The notes under the pieces: model-generated
Database searches by the model: none
Seen by the model: only the letters and a program-made list of their open reading frames with translations
Told to the model about the DNA's origin: nothing
Source of the DNA: Amycolatopsis australiensis
GTDB lineage: Bacteria; Actinomycetota; Actinomycetes; Mycobacteriales; Pseudonocardiaceae
Length of the DNA: 64,000 nt
Reading direction: 5' to 3'
Assembly (NCBI RefSeq): GCF_900119165.1
Contig: NZ_FPJG01000006.1
Location: forward strand, 4,712,001 to 4,776,000
Shown here: positions 1-7,067 of the stretch, piece after piece
Numbering within the stretch: the stretch's first letter is position 1
Layout: every line of letters begins with the position of its first letter
Position numbers and translations under genes: made by a program

Positions 1-133
1 CTCTCAAGGCGAACTCGTCGGCCGCGCCCGGCAGCACGGTCCGCTCGAGGCCGGCCGCCGTCGTGTCGAGCCGGGGGATCACCTCTTCGACCAGCTCCGC
101 GTGCCCGGGCCGTCGAACCGTTCCCGGTCTCAC
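1..133 (-). CDS. Unknown protein, 5' end only (runs off window)
   Basis: This is the first 44 codons of a minus-strand gene that leaves the window on the left. It opens with a GTG at 133-131 that overlaps the TGA stop of the sortase gene (132-130), the coupled GTGA arrangement seen repeatedly in this window. The frame stays open and shows the expected G/C third-position bias. The visible start reads VRPGTVRRPGHAELVEEV and gives no recognisable domain. It would be the third gene of the sortase operon. Both the existence and the start are inferred from overlap and coding bias. Confidence 0.45.
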   Translation of the reverse strand, partial: MRPGTVRRPGHAELVEEVIPRLDTTAAGLERTVLPGAADEFALR

Positions 134-693
134 TTCTCGAGCGTGGCGTACACGATGACGTTGTCGAGGTAGTTGCGGTTCTTCGCGTCGTACGGGCCGC
201 CGCAGGTGATCAGCCGCAGCTCGGGGCGCGTTGTGTTGCCGTACACGGCTTCCGTGGGGAACTCGCGTTTCGCGACCTGGTCGACCTTCGTCACCTTGAA
301 GGTCAGCCGGCCGCCGTCGGCGCGGTCGACGTGCACCGCGTCGCCGGGCTTCAGCTCGTGCAGCCGCCAGAAGATGCCCTTGCGGTGGTCGCCGTCGATG
401 TGGCCGAGGAGCACCGCCGGCCCGGCTTCGCCGGGTGTCGGGCCGTATTCGTACCAGCCGGCCTGCAGCGGCTGGTCGACCGGCGGCACCTCGACCGTGC
501 GGTCCGGATTGAGGCCCAGCGGCACCAGTGTCGACTTGGCACCGATGGCGGGCACGTCGAGCGCGGTCGGCAGGGACCGCGTCAGGCCGGCGGCCGCGGG
601 GGCGGGCGGCGGCGGTGCGGCGGGAGTGGCCGTCGCTCCGCAGCCGGCGAGCAGCAGCGCGGAAACGGCGGCGAGAAGCGCGCGGCGCAGCAT
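130..693 (-). CDS. Class F sortase, lipoprotein
   Basis: This is a 187-residue sortase-fold transpeptidase expected to act outside the membrane. Residues 1-18 form a lipoprotein signal ending in the lipobox LLAGC (Cys18), followed by an Ala/Pro-rich linker to about residue 40. The catalytic set is visible: His98 in LLGHIDG, Cys164 in LITCGG and an Arg at 173 in NRNYLDNV. The length is normal for class F sortases of actinobacteria. A lipobox instead of a transmembrane anchor is the notable detail. The gene lies 4 bp downstream of a secreted protein whose C-terminus carries a PQTGD motif, its probable substrate. Class F sortases are poorly characterised, so the attachment target is not predictable. 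Confidence 0.88.
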   Translation of the reverse strand: MLRRALLAAVSALLLAGCGATATPAAPPPPAPAAAGLTRSLPTALDVPAIGAKSTLVPLGLNPDRTVEVPPVDQPLQAGWYEYGPTPGEAGPAVLLGHIDGDHRKGIFWRLHELKPGDAVHVDRADGGRLTFKVTKVDQVAKREFPTEAVYGNTTRPELRLITCGGPYDAKNRNYLDNVIVYATLEK

Positions 694-697
694 CGGC

Positions 698-1465
698 TCA
701 GTTCCCGGCGAGGCTGCCGTCGCCGGTCTGCGGCGCGCCGGCGGGGACGACGACGACCTGGCCGGGCCCGCCCGGCCGCGGCGGCGCCTCGGGCGCGGGT
801 TCCTTCGACGGGCCGCAGGCGACCGAGGCGAGCTTGACGTCGCCGGTGCCGAGCGCGCCGGTGGCCGTGCCGCCCAGCAGCTTGATGTGCAGGGCAGTCA
901 CCTCGAGCGTGCCGTCGTAGCGCTGGAGCTGCTCGTTGACCGTCACTTCGGCGACGCCGGGGATCCCGAGCTTCTGGTTGGGTGACGTCGCGGCGGGCAG
1001 CGTGCCGAGCCGGCCGAGGTTCACCCCGGCGAGGTCGCTGCTGCCCGTGACGTCGCCGCCTGCCGACGCGCAGCGGGCACTGACCAGCCGGATCGACGGC
1101 ACGCGGCCGGCGGCCGGGGCGAGCAGCGGAAGCGTCGCCTCCACGACACTCGCCTTGGCGGCCACGGATCCGGGGCCGCCGACGACCGAGCTGCCGATCG
1201 CCTTGGCGGTCACGACACCCCGGAGCGGGACGTCGGCGACGCTCGCCGACGACGGGCCGCCACTGCCGGACTCGGCGAGCCTGCCGGTGCCGACGGTGAT
1301 CCCGCGGCCGCCGGTCAGGACGCCCGGCAGCAGCGAGACGTCGGCGGACGCGCCGTAGGCGGACCCGGTGACGGCGTCGTCCGCGGCCGCGACACCGGCC
1401 GTTCCGGCCAGCACGGCGACGGTCACCCCGGCCAGGCTCCCGGCTCGGAGCAGGGTCGTGCGCAT
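698..1465 (-). CDS. Secreted choice-of-anchor-type protein with C-terminal PQTGD
   Basis: A 255-residue exported protein with a classical signal peptide (Met1 to about Ala28, ending VAAADD). The body is Gly/Ser/Val/Ala-rich and probably beta-stranded. Two cysteines, in SARCAS and SVACGP, may pair. After a Pro-rich stretch the chain ends in PQTGDGSLAGN. That resembles a sortase signal but lacks the hydrophobic helix and basic tail of a standard LPXTG anchor. From family knowledge, such 'choice-of-anchor P' proteins sit beside class F sortases in actinobacteria, as here. The start has a good ribosome site (AAAGGA) just upstream. It is the first gene of the operon; the role at the cell surface is unknown. 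Confidence 0.75.
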   Translation of the reverse strand: MRTTLLRAGSLAGVTVAVLAGTAGVAAADDAVTGSAYGASADVSLLPGVLTGGRGITVGTGRLAESGSGGPSSASVADVPLRGVVTAKAIGSSVVGGPGSVAAKASVVEATLPLLAPAAGRVPSIRLVSARCASAGGDVTGSSDLAGVNLGRLGTLPAATSPNQKLGIPGVAEVTVNEQLQRYDGTLEVTALHIKLLGGTATGALGTGDVKLASVACGPSKEPAPEAPPRPGGPGQVVVVPAGAPQTGDGSLAGN

Positions 1466-1797
1466 GAAGAAGTCCTTTCACCGCGGGGGAAACGGGAGAC
1501 GCCGCGGCGGGACGTGGCCCGGCGGCGGGGAAAGCCCGGCCACGCTATCAAAATCGCCGGTCCGGGCAAGGATTCCCGGCGGCGGCGGCGTTCCCCGCGA
1601 TGCGCGAAACGTGATGCCCGGCCGGCCGGGCACCACGAAGCGGTCACCGGCCGGGGCGGATTTCCGTGCGGCGCCGACGCCCGGTAGCGCGCGTTGCGGC
1701 ATTCGAGGGGCACCGGCCGCCGAGCAGACACGGACGGGTGATTACCTGGACGGGCGGCCTCGACCACGCACCGTCATGTGACGACCACGGCCCCGCC
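1466..1797 (-). other. 332-bp intergenic region with a candidate promoter
   Basis: No gene is supported here. For the leftward secreted-protein/sortase operon there is a candidate promoter on the minus strand: TTGCCC (1569-1564), a 16-bp spacer and TAGCGT (1547-1542). This implies a leader of about 70 nt before the start at 1465. The short AT-rich run around 1545-1556 is unusual for the region and supports the assignment. The rest, up to the stop of the membrane-protein gene at 1798, shows nothing I recognise. Confidence 0.35.
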
Positions 1798-2292
1798 TCA
1801 CGCCCGATAGGGCCCGTGGTTCCCGATGTCCGGGCTCACGCGCGGCGCCGGCCCGCTCTGCCCGGGGACCGGCGTGACGGCCGGTTGCTCGATCCCGGTC
1901 TCGCCGACCGGCTGGACGTACACCTCGGTCGCCGTCCGGTCGGGTTCGCGGTCCTGGAAGTGGGTCTCGACGATGTGGTCCTGACGGCGGCGGCCGAGCA
2001 CGGCCAGCGTCAGCGCGTGGGCGACGGCCAGCAGGAGGAGGAACACGCCCAGCCGGCCGACCAGCGCGGCCGTCGAGCCCGACCACCCCGGGCCCACCAC
2101 CGAAAGCAGCGCGAGCACGCCGAAGGCGACGAGGTGGAAGACCGTCACCACCATCCACGCCATCGAGCCGGTCCCCTCACCGCCGTCCGGCCCGCTCAGG
2201 TAGCGGCGGCCGCCGCGGTAGAGGATCTGGCCGTCCGCCACCACGAAGATCAGTCCGATGATCAGGAACCCGGGGAGTTCGTTGTCGGGCAT
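1798..2292 (-). CDS. Small integral membrane protein
   Basis: A 164-residue protein with three likely membrane helices: about residues 8-21 (GFLIIGLIFVVAD), 44-66 (WMVVTVFHLVAFGVLALLSVV) and 74-98 (ALVGRLGVFLLLLAVAHALTL). A hydrophilic, Pro-rich cytoplasmic or external tail of about 65 residues follows. I do not recognise the family. The start is secure because a strong purine-rich ribosome site, GAGGAGGAGACG, directly precedes the ATG. It is divergent from the LLM oxidoreductase at 2413, sharing a 120-bp promoter region, but nothing ties the two functionally. Confidence 0.7.
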   Translation of the reverse strand: MPDNELPGFLIIGLIFVVADGQILYRGGRRYLSGPDGGEGTGSMAWMVVTVFHLVAFGVLALLSVVGPGWSGSTAALVGRLGVFLLLLAVAHALTLAVLGRRRQDHIVETHFQDREPDRTATEVYVQPVGETGIEQPAVTPVPGQSGPAPRVSPDIGNHGPYRA

Positions 2293-2380
2293 CGTCTCCT
2301 CCTCTTTCGCACGGAGTACCCGGCGACGGCGGCGCGACGGCGGACTTCACCGGATCGAGCGATCGGCTCGCGCGCCCCTT

Positions 2381-2405
2381 CCTGGAGGAACTCCAGGTTT
2401 ACGAT
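2381..2405 (+). promoter_or_regulatory. Palindromic operator plus -10 for a leaderless start
   Basis: The perfect inverted repeat CCTGGAGGAACTCCAGG (2381-2397, 7-bp arms) is followed by TACGAT at 2400-2405, a good -10. The start codon ATG lies at 2413, exactly seven bases further on, so transcription probably starts at the A of the ATG. No Shine-Dalgarno precedes it other than the GGAGG inside the palindrome, which is too far away. A palindrome between -35 and -10 is the MerR-family arrangement, but the -35 at the 19-bp spacing (CCCCTT) is poor. Confidence 0.4.
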
Positions 2406-2412
2406 CACGATC

Positions 2413-3252
2413 ATGCGATTCGCCATCAAGACCTCACCCCAGGACACGGCCTGGGCGGACATGCTCGCGGTCTGGCAGGCCGCCGACGAGATCGAGCTGT
2501 TCGAGTCCGCCTGGACGTTCGACCACTTCTACCCGATCTTCTCCGACCCGACCGGCCCCTGCCTGGAAGGCTGGGTCACGCTGACCGCCCTCGCGCAGGC
2601 CACGAAGCGGCTCCGGCTCGGCACCCTCGTCAGCGGGATCCACTACCGCCACCCCGCGCTGCTGGCCAACATGGCCGCGACGCTCGACATCGTCTCCGGC
2701 GGACGGCTGGAGATCGGCATCGGCGCCGGCTGGAACGAAGAGGAGTCCGGCGCCTACGGCATGCGGCTCGGCTCGGTGAAGGAGCGCAGCGACCGGTTCG
2801 AGGAAGCCTGCGAGGTGATCGTCGGGCTGCTCACCCGGGAGGCGACGACGTTCCAGGGCGAGCACTACCAGCTGACCGACGCGCGATGCGAGCCGAAGCC
2901 CGTGCAGAAGCCGCACCCGCCGATCTGCATCGGCGGCAGCGGCGAGAAGCGCACACTGCGCACGGCCGCGAAGTACGCCCAGCACTGGAACTTCGTCGGC
3001 GGGACGCCCGAGGAGTTCGCCCGCAAGCGTGACGTGCTGCACCGCCACTGCGCGGACATCGGCCGCGACCCGGCCGAAATCACGCTGTCCTCGCACGTCC
3101 GGCTCGGCGCGGACGGCGACTACGCGAAGGTCGCCGCGGAGGCGGAGGCGCTCGGCGAAGCGGGTCTGGACCTCGCCATCGTCTACCTGCCGCCGCCGCA
3201 CACCCCGGCCGTGCTGGAGCCGCTGGCGAAGGCGCTCGAGCCGCTGCGCTGA
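2413..3252 (+). CDS. LLM class F420-dependent oxidoreductase
   Basis: A 279-residue luciferase-like monooxygenase-fold (TIM barrel) protein. Visible family signatures are the N-terminal FAIKTSPQ and FDHFYPIF, the RLRLGTLVSG strand and ATLDIVSGGRLEIGIGAGWNEEE. KPVQKPHPPICIGGSGEKRTL completes them, typical of F420-using members in actinobacteria. It probably transfers hydride between F420 and an organic substrate, which cannot be predicted. I chose the ATG at 2413 because homology begins at the second residue and a -10 box is placed for leaderless initiation there. Upstream codons in the same frame lack any family similarity. Confidence 0.85.
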   Translation: MRFAIKTSPQDTAWADMLAVWQAADEIELFESAWTFDHFYPIFSDPTGPCLEGWVTLTALAQATKRLRLGTLVSGIHYRHPALLANMAATLDIVSGGRLEIGIGAGWNEEESGAYGMRLGSVKERSDRFEEACEVIVGLLTREATTFQGEHYQLTDARCEPKPVQKPHPPICIGGSGEKRTLRTAAKYAQHWNFVGGTPEEFARKRDVLHRHCADIGRDPAEITLSSHVRLGADGDYAKVAAEAEALGEAGLDLAIVYLPPPHTPAVLEPLAKALEPLR

Positions 3253-3408
3253 GCGGGCCGGGGCCGCGCCGGCGTGCGCGGCCCCGGCGCTCACCCGGCC
3301 GTGCGGGTGGATCACCCGGCCGGGGCGCCGCGAATTGCGGGGTCCGGGACCCGGTGGCAGCGTCGGGCGCACCGAGCTGTTTCCCGCCACGGAACCCAGG
3401 AGCCGGCC

Positions 3409-3705
3409 ATGACCACCACCGAGATGCCCGCCGTGCACGAATGCACGGTCAGCGGCTGTTCCTACAACCACGACGGCTGCCACGCCTTCGCGATCACCGT
3501 CGGCGGCGACGACGGCGCCGCCGACTGCGGCACCTTCGTCCCGCTGAACACGAAAGGCGGCCTGGACCGCGTGGTGGCTCAGGTGGGCGCCTGCTCGCGC
3601 ACCGACTGCCGGCACAACTCGTCGCTCGAATGCACCGCGTCGAGCGTCCGGGTGGGGCCGGGCGAGGGCGGGCACGCCGCCAACTGCCTGACCTTCACGC
3701 GGTAG
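3409..3705 (+). CDS. DUF1540 domain protein, two Cys-rich repeats
   Basis: A 98-residue soluble protein made of two copies of the DUF1540 metal-binding-like motif. The first has CTVSGCSYNHDGCHAFAITV with a closing CGTF. The second has CSRTDCRHNSSLECTASSV with a closing CLTF. The eight Cys and adjacent His residues suggest metal binding. Family function is unknown; small tandem DUF1540 proteins are common in actinobacteria. The ATG at 3409 has a purine-rich stretch (CCAGGAGCC) just upstream. It converges with and overlaps by 11 bp the peptidase gene on the other strand. Confidence 0.8.
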   Translation: MTTTEMPAVHECTVSGCSYNHDGCHAFAITVGGDDGAADCGTFVPLNTKGGLDRVVAQVGACSRTDCRHNSSLECTASSVRVGPGEGGHAANCLTFTR

Positions 3706-4582
3706 CGCCCAGCGCGGTCTCGATGACTTCCCGGCTGTCCACCAGCAGCGCGTCGGCGGGCGTGTGGCCGGTGGCGGCCAGGTAGGCGTCGACGAGGCGG
3801 TTGCCGGCCGCGTACCCGGCGCCGGCCGGCAGCCCGACCGGCGCCGCGCCGTAGCGGACGGCGGTCGCGTCGCCGTGCACCCACGCGGTGAAGTTCCGCA
3901 TGCCGGTGACACCGAGGCCGCTGACGACCTTCGCGAACACGGCGTCGTCGCCCAGGTGCGGCACGCCCATCCGGGTGTAGCCGAGTTCGTCGCCGTAGAG
4001 CTGACGCGCGAACGCGTCCGCGAGCCCTTCGGAGACCACCTGCTCGCCGACGGTGACCGTCGCGGGGTCCCACCCCACCGCGCCCTCGGCGTAGCGGAGG
4101 TTGTGGTGCAGTTCGTGGACGGCCGTCGCCTCCAGCCGCGCCAGGTTCTCGGGATACGGCCACAGGTTGAGGAACAGGTACCCGGGCACGCTGCCGTTCG
4201 CGGTCAACCCCAGCGCCGGGCCCATGAAGTGCTCGTCCCCGGGATCGCCGAGGACGAGCAGGACGGTGATGTCCGGCACCGTGATGCCGGGGGTCGCGGC
4301 GACCTGCACGGCGACGGCGTCGTCGAGCGCCCGCCGGATCCGGTTCCACGCGCCGGCGTCGTGCAGCGCTTCCAGCGCCTCGAGGCATCGCTCGCCGTCG
4401 CGGTCGAGCGGGAAGCCCGAGCCCATCCGGTGCATCGCCACCAGGTCGACGTCCCCGGGAAAGTACCGGTACAGGCCGGCGGCGGGCCGGAGCATCGCGC
4501 GCAGCAGCCCCGGCCGGTCGGCGGCGGGCGCGCGCAGGACCTCCCGCATGGCCGGGTAGGTGTCGAGAACGGTGATCGTCAT
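3695..4582 (-). CDS. DUF2268-type putative Zn-dependent peptidase
   Basis: A 295-residue cytosolic protein of the DUF2268 putative zinc protease family. The zinc motif HELHH occurs in TAVHELHHNLRY, and a downstream Glu in SEGLADAFARQLYG could be the third ligand. The family is only bioinformatically defined as a peptidase. The ATG at 4582 is chosen over upstream codons because the -10 of a MerR-type promoter lies seven bases before it, making the mRNA leaderless, and because upstream sequence is promoter. Expression is probably induced by a MerR/TipA-like activator not in this window. Its 3' end overlaps the convergent DUF1540 gene. Confidence 0.8.
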   Translation of the reverse strand: MTITVLDTYPAMREVLRAPAADRPGLLRAMLRPAAGLYRYFPGDVDLVAMHRMGSGFPLDRDGERCLEALEALHDAGAWNRIRRALDDAVAVQVAATPGITVPDITVLLVLGDPGDEHFMGPALGLTANGSVPGYLFLNLWPYPENLARLEATAVHELHHNLRYAEGAVGWDPATVTVGEQVVSEGLADAFARQLYGDELGYTRMGVPHLGDDAVFAKVVSGLGVTGMRNFTAWVHGDATAVRYGAAPVGLPAGAGYAAGNRLVDAYLAATGHTPADALLVDSREVIETALGATA

Positions 4583-4589
4583 GCCGGCG

Positions 4590-4620
4590 ACGCTAATCTC
4601 TCCAGCGGCTGGAGAGTCAA
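4590..4620 (-). promoter_or_regulatory. MerR-type promoter, leaderless, for the DUF2268 gene
   Basis: Read on the minus strand, TTGACT (4620-4615) and TAGCGT (4595-4590) are separated by 19 bp. A perfect dyad, CTCTCCAG-CGG-CTGGAGAG (4598-4616), sits between them. An over-long 19-bp spacer filled by an operator palindrome is the hallmark of promoters activated by MerR-family proteins. The start codon of the downstream gene follows the -10 by seven bases, so the transcript should be leaderless. Confidence 0.75.
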
Positions 4621-4661
4621 GGGTCGTTTGGTGCCTGGGCCGGCCGGGTAGCCGAGCCCGC

Positions 4662-5069
4662 ATGCCCGGACGTGAAGACTTGCCCAGCACGCTGCTGCGG
4701 TCCCCGCGCAAGGCGCAGGACACCTGGGTGGCCGCGCACGACTCGGCGCTGCGGACGTACGGCCCCGGCAGGCGAGCGCAGCAGACGGCCTACGCGGCGT
4801 TGAAGCACTCTTTCGAGAAGGTCGGCGACCATTGGGAGCCGAAGCCGGAGCGAGGCCCCTCCGACGAACAGGCGGCCGGCGGCGCGGGCCGGCCGGCCCG
4901 GCCGACACGCGGCGGGGTAAACGCGACGGCGAGCCGGCAGCACCTGTACGAGCGGGCCAAACAGCTCGGTATCCCGGGGCGGTCCCGAATGTCCAAAGAG
5001 GATTTGGTGACCGCGCTGGAGAAGGAGAGCCGGCGACGCACCGCTCGCGCCCGGCGCTCGGGCGAGTAG
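4662..5069 (+). CDS. chaB: ChaB family protein with C-terminal Rho-N/SAP-like motif
   Basis: A 135-residue protein. Residues 1-55 (LPSTLLRSPRKAQDTWVAAH, then HDSAL, YAALKHSFEKVGDHWEP) match the ChaB fold, a small domain named after the E. coli cation-transport regulator. After a Pro/Gly linker, residues 88-125 (ASRQHLYERAKQLGIPGRSR, then MSKEDLVTALE) resemble the Rho N-terminal/SAP helix-extension-helix nucleic-acid-binding motif, a combination frequent in actinobacteria. The exact role is not established. The ATG at 4662 is chosen because ChaB similarity begins immediately. The gene is divergent from the peptidase and its 5' region abuts the MerR-type promoter. Confidence 0.8.
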   Translation: MPGREDLPSTLLRSPRKAQDTWVAAHDSALRTYGPGRRAQQTAYAALKHSFEKVGDHWEPKPERGPSDEQAAGGAGRPARPTRGGVNATASRQHLYERAKQLGIPGRSRMSKEDLVTALEKESRRRTARARRSGE

Positions 5070-5488
5070 CGGCGCGGGTCCGGCGTGGCCGCATTGGGGA
5101 GCTGGCGCGCACGGGTCCGCATGGCGGCGCCTGGGGAACCCGCGCCGCCGCGCCCGGCGGCTAGCGCCGAGAGGTTTGCATGCCGGCGCCTGGAGAACCG
5201 CGCCGCCCGACCGGCACCCGGCCGCTCGGGGAGTGGCGGTGCTGGTTGGGTGTGGTGGTGCTGGGGAGCTGGCGCGCACCGCCCGGCGCTCGGGTGAGTG
5301 GCGGCGCGGGTCCGGCGTGGCGGCACCTAGAGAACCGGCGCCGCCCGGCGCTCGGGCGGCCGGCCGCGCGGGTTCGGCGTGGCGGCGCTGGAGAACTGGC
5401 GCCGCCGACCCGCGTCCCGGCGGCCGGCCGAGAGGTTTCCCATGCCGGCGCCAAGCCGACCCCGCGCCACCCGGCGCTCCGACCGGCG
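5050..5488. repeat. Degenerate GC-rich tandem array, about 65-bp unit
   Basis: The 419-bp gap between the convergent ChaB and phosphoesterase genes is filled by 6-7 imperfect copies of a unit. Its core reads roughly CGGGTCCGGCGTGGCGGCG, then TGGAGAACTGGCGCCGCC, then CGGCGCTCGGG. Recognisable copies begin near 5073, 5112, 5178, 5242, 5305, 5367 and 5437, so spacing is mostly 62-70 bp. The array starts inside the last codons of chaB (CGGCGCTCGGG at about 5052-5062). Several open frames cross it, but they change frame between copies and resemble nothing, so I annotate no gene here. Confidence 0.7.
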
Positions 5489-6220
5489 TCAGCGGCGAGC
5501 GGCCAGTCGCGCGGGGTTCAGCTCGTACAGCGCGTACGCCTTGCGGATCACCGGCTGGGCCACGTTCCGCACCCGCACCCCGCCGGGGGTCACGCCCTGC
5601 TCGCAGCCGAAGTGCGCGTGGCCGTGCAGCGCCAAGTCCGCGCCCACCTCGTCGATCGGCTCGCACAGCAGGTAGGACCCGAGGAACGGGTGGATCTCCG
5701 GTGGCTCGCCGTGCAGCGTCCCGGGGATCGGCGCGTAGTGCGTGAGCGCGACCACCACGTCGGTGTCCAGCGAAGCCAGCGCGGACCGCAGCGCGTCGGC
5801 CGACGCCATCGTCGTTTCGACGAACGCCTTCATCTCCCGCTCGCCGAACCGGCTGGCGCACTTGCCGGCGAAGCCGCCGCCGAAGCCCTTCACGCCCGCG
5901 ACGCCCAGCGACCCGTCCGGCAGGTCGAACCGCGCGCTCGTGCCCTCCAGCATCACCACGCCCGCCTCGCCGAGCAGCTCCGCGATCCCTTCGGCCTCGT
6001 CGCTGTGGTGGTCGTGGTTGCCGAGCACCGCGGCGATCGGCACGCCCAGCCCGGTCAGCTCGTCGGCCACCACGCGGGCCTCCGCGCACGTGCCGTGCCG
6101 GGTCAGGTCGCCGGCCAGCAGCAGGACGTCGGCGGTGCCCGCCAGGTGTTCCAGCGCGGGGCGCAGCAGGCCCCGCGAATCTTCTCCGAGGTGCACGTCC
6201 CCGACGGCGGCGATCCTCAT
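5489..6220 (-). CDS. Metallophosphoesterase
   Basis: A 243-residue calcineurin-like phosphoesterase without a signal peptide. All metal motifs are present: GDVHLG (residues 7-12), AGDLTRHG, LGNHDHHSD, LTHYAPIPGT and the closing LHGHAHFG. Substrates of such stand-alone bacterial enzymes range from nucleotides to phospholipids and cannot be read from sequence. The ATG overlaps the TGA of the preceding nucleotidyltransferase/BON gene (6217-6220), so the two are translationally coupled. They may act together on a common target. Confidence 0.85.
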   Translation of the reverse strand: MRIAAVGDVHLGEDSRGLLRPALEHLAGTADVLLLAGDLTRHGTCAEARVVADELTGLGVPIAAVLGNHDHHSDEAEGIAELLGEAGVVMLEGTSARFDLPDGSLGVAGVKGFGGGFAGKCASRFGEREMKAFVETTMASADALRSALASLDTDVVVALTHYAPIPGTLHGEPPEIHPFLGSYLLCEPIDEVGADLALHGHAHFGCEQGVTPGGVRVRNVAQPVIRKAYALYELNPARLAARR

Positions 6221-7026
6221 CGGCTGATCTCCTCCGCGCTCGCCGGTTCGCGGACGTCGGCGACCCGGACGTCGTTGTGCACCAGCTCCCCGGTCAGGTA
6301 CTCGGCGACGACGGCGTCCACCTCCGCCTTCCGCGCGGGGCAGGTCACCTCGCCGGTCAGGTGGACGTGCTCGCCGCGCACCGTCACGTGCACGCCCAGC
6401 TCGGCGGTGCGGGGATCTTCGGCGAGGGCCCGGCTGAGGCGGGCGACGAGGTATTGCGGCGGTTCCGGCACGAGTGCCTCCTTCGGGTCGATCACGGACA
6501 GGTCGCCGAGCAGGCTCAGGAACGCCCGCGCGTACGGCGACGCCGACACCTGGACGGCGACCTCCGTCCAGTTCACCTGCTCGCGCAGGTCGCGGGCGAT
6601 CCGCAGCAGCGGCTCGAAGTCGCAGCGGTGCGCGTCGAGCACCAGCAGCTTGTCCACGAGCAGGTCGGTCCCGGACAGGACCGGCGCCGCGGTCGGCCCG
6701 ACCCGCATCAGCGCCGCGCGGTCGAGCAGCTCGTCGGTCACCGGCCGGTGGTTGGGCCGGTGGATCAGGTCGACCAGGACGTCGCCGTCGTAGACCTTCG
6801 TCAGCCAGTCCTCCGGCGGGTGCGCGCGGCGCAGCCCGGCCGCGGTGAGGACCTGCGCGGCCCGCTCCGTGTCGCCGGGCTTGAGGAACAGGTCGACGTC
6901 GTGGTCGGACGGCGGTCCGCCACGGGCGTACACGGCCAGCCCGCCGGCGACGGCGAACCGGATCCCGGTCCCGTCCAGGGCGGTCACCACGCGCGTCAGG
7001 CTCTGGAGAAGGGCGTCCGGTCCCAT
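6217..7026 (-). CDS. Nucleotidyltransferase-fold protein with C-terminal BON domain
   Basis: A 269-residue protein. The N-terminal half resembles the minimal nucleotidyltransferase fold: AVAGGLAVYARGG followed by DHDVDLFL carries the helix and the Asp pair expected of the active site. Residues from about 185 onward (LSRALAEDPRTAELGVHVTV, then HLTGEV and VAEYLTGELVHNDVRVADV) form a BON domain, normally a lipid- or ligand-binding module. This combination is uncommon but recurs in actinobacteria. The ATG at 7026 begins the homologous region; the longer upstream reading is antisense to the MBL gene. It is cotranscribed with the phosphoesterase through a 4-bp overlap. Confidence 0.75.
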   Translation of the reverse strand: MGPDALLQSLTRVVTALDGTGIRFAVAGGLAVYARGGPPSDHDVDLFLKPGDTERAAQVLTAAGLRRAHPPEDWLTKVYDGDVLVDLIHRPNHRPVTDELLDRAALMRVGPTAAPVLSGTDLLVDKLLVLDAHRCDFEPLLRIARDLREQVNWTEVAVQVSASPYARAFLSLLGDLSVIDPKEALVPEPPQYLVARLSRALAEDPRTAELGVHVTVRGEHVHLTGEVTCPARKAEVDAVVAEYLTGELVHNDVRVADVREPASAEEISR

Positions 7027-7067
7027 GCGTGCCCGGTTACCCGGTCCGCGGCGGCTCAACCGGCGAC

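Noticed and set aside
1666..2412. N-terminal extension of the LLM oxidoreductase by 249 codons
   Set aside because: The extension is antisense to a membrane-protein gene, resembles nothing and passes through a promoter palindrome. Family homology starts at 2413.
5180..6793. Long plus-strand frames across the tandem array and into the phosphoesterase region
   Set aside because: They are antisense to the phosphoesterase and nucleotidyltransferase genes, and between the repeat copies they change frame without any conserved product.
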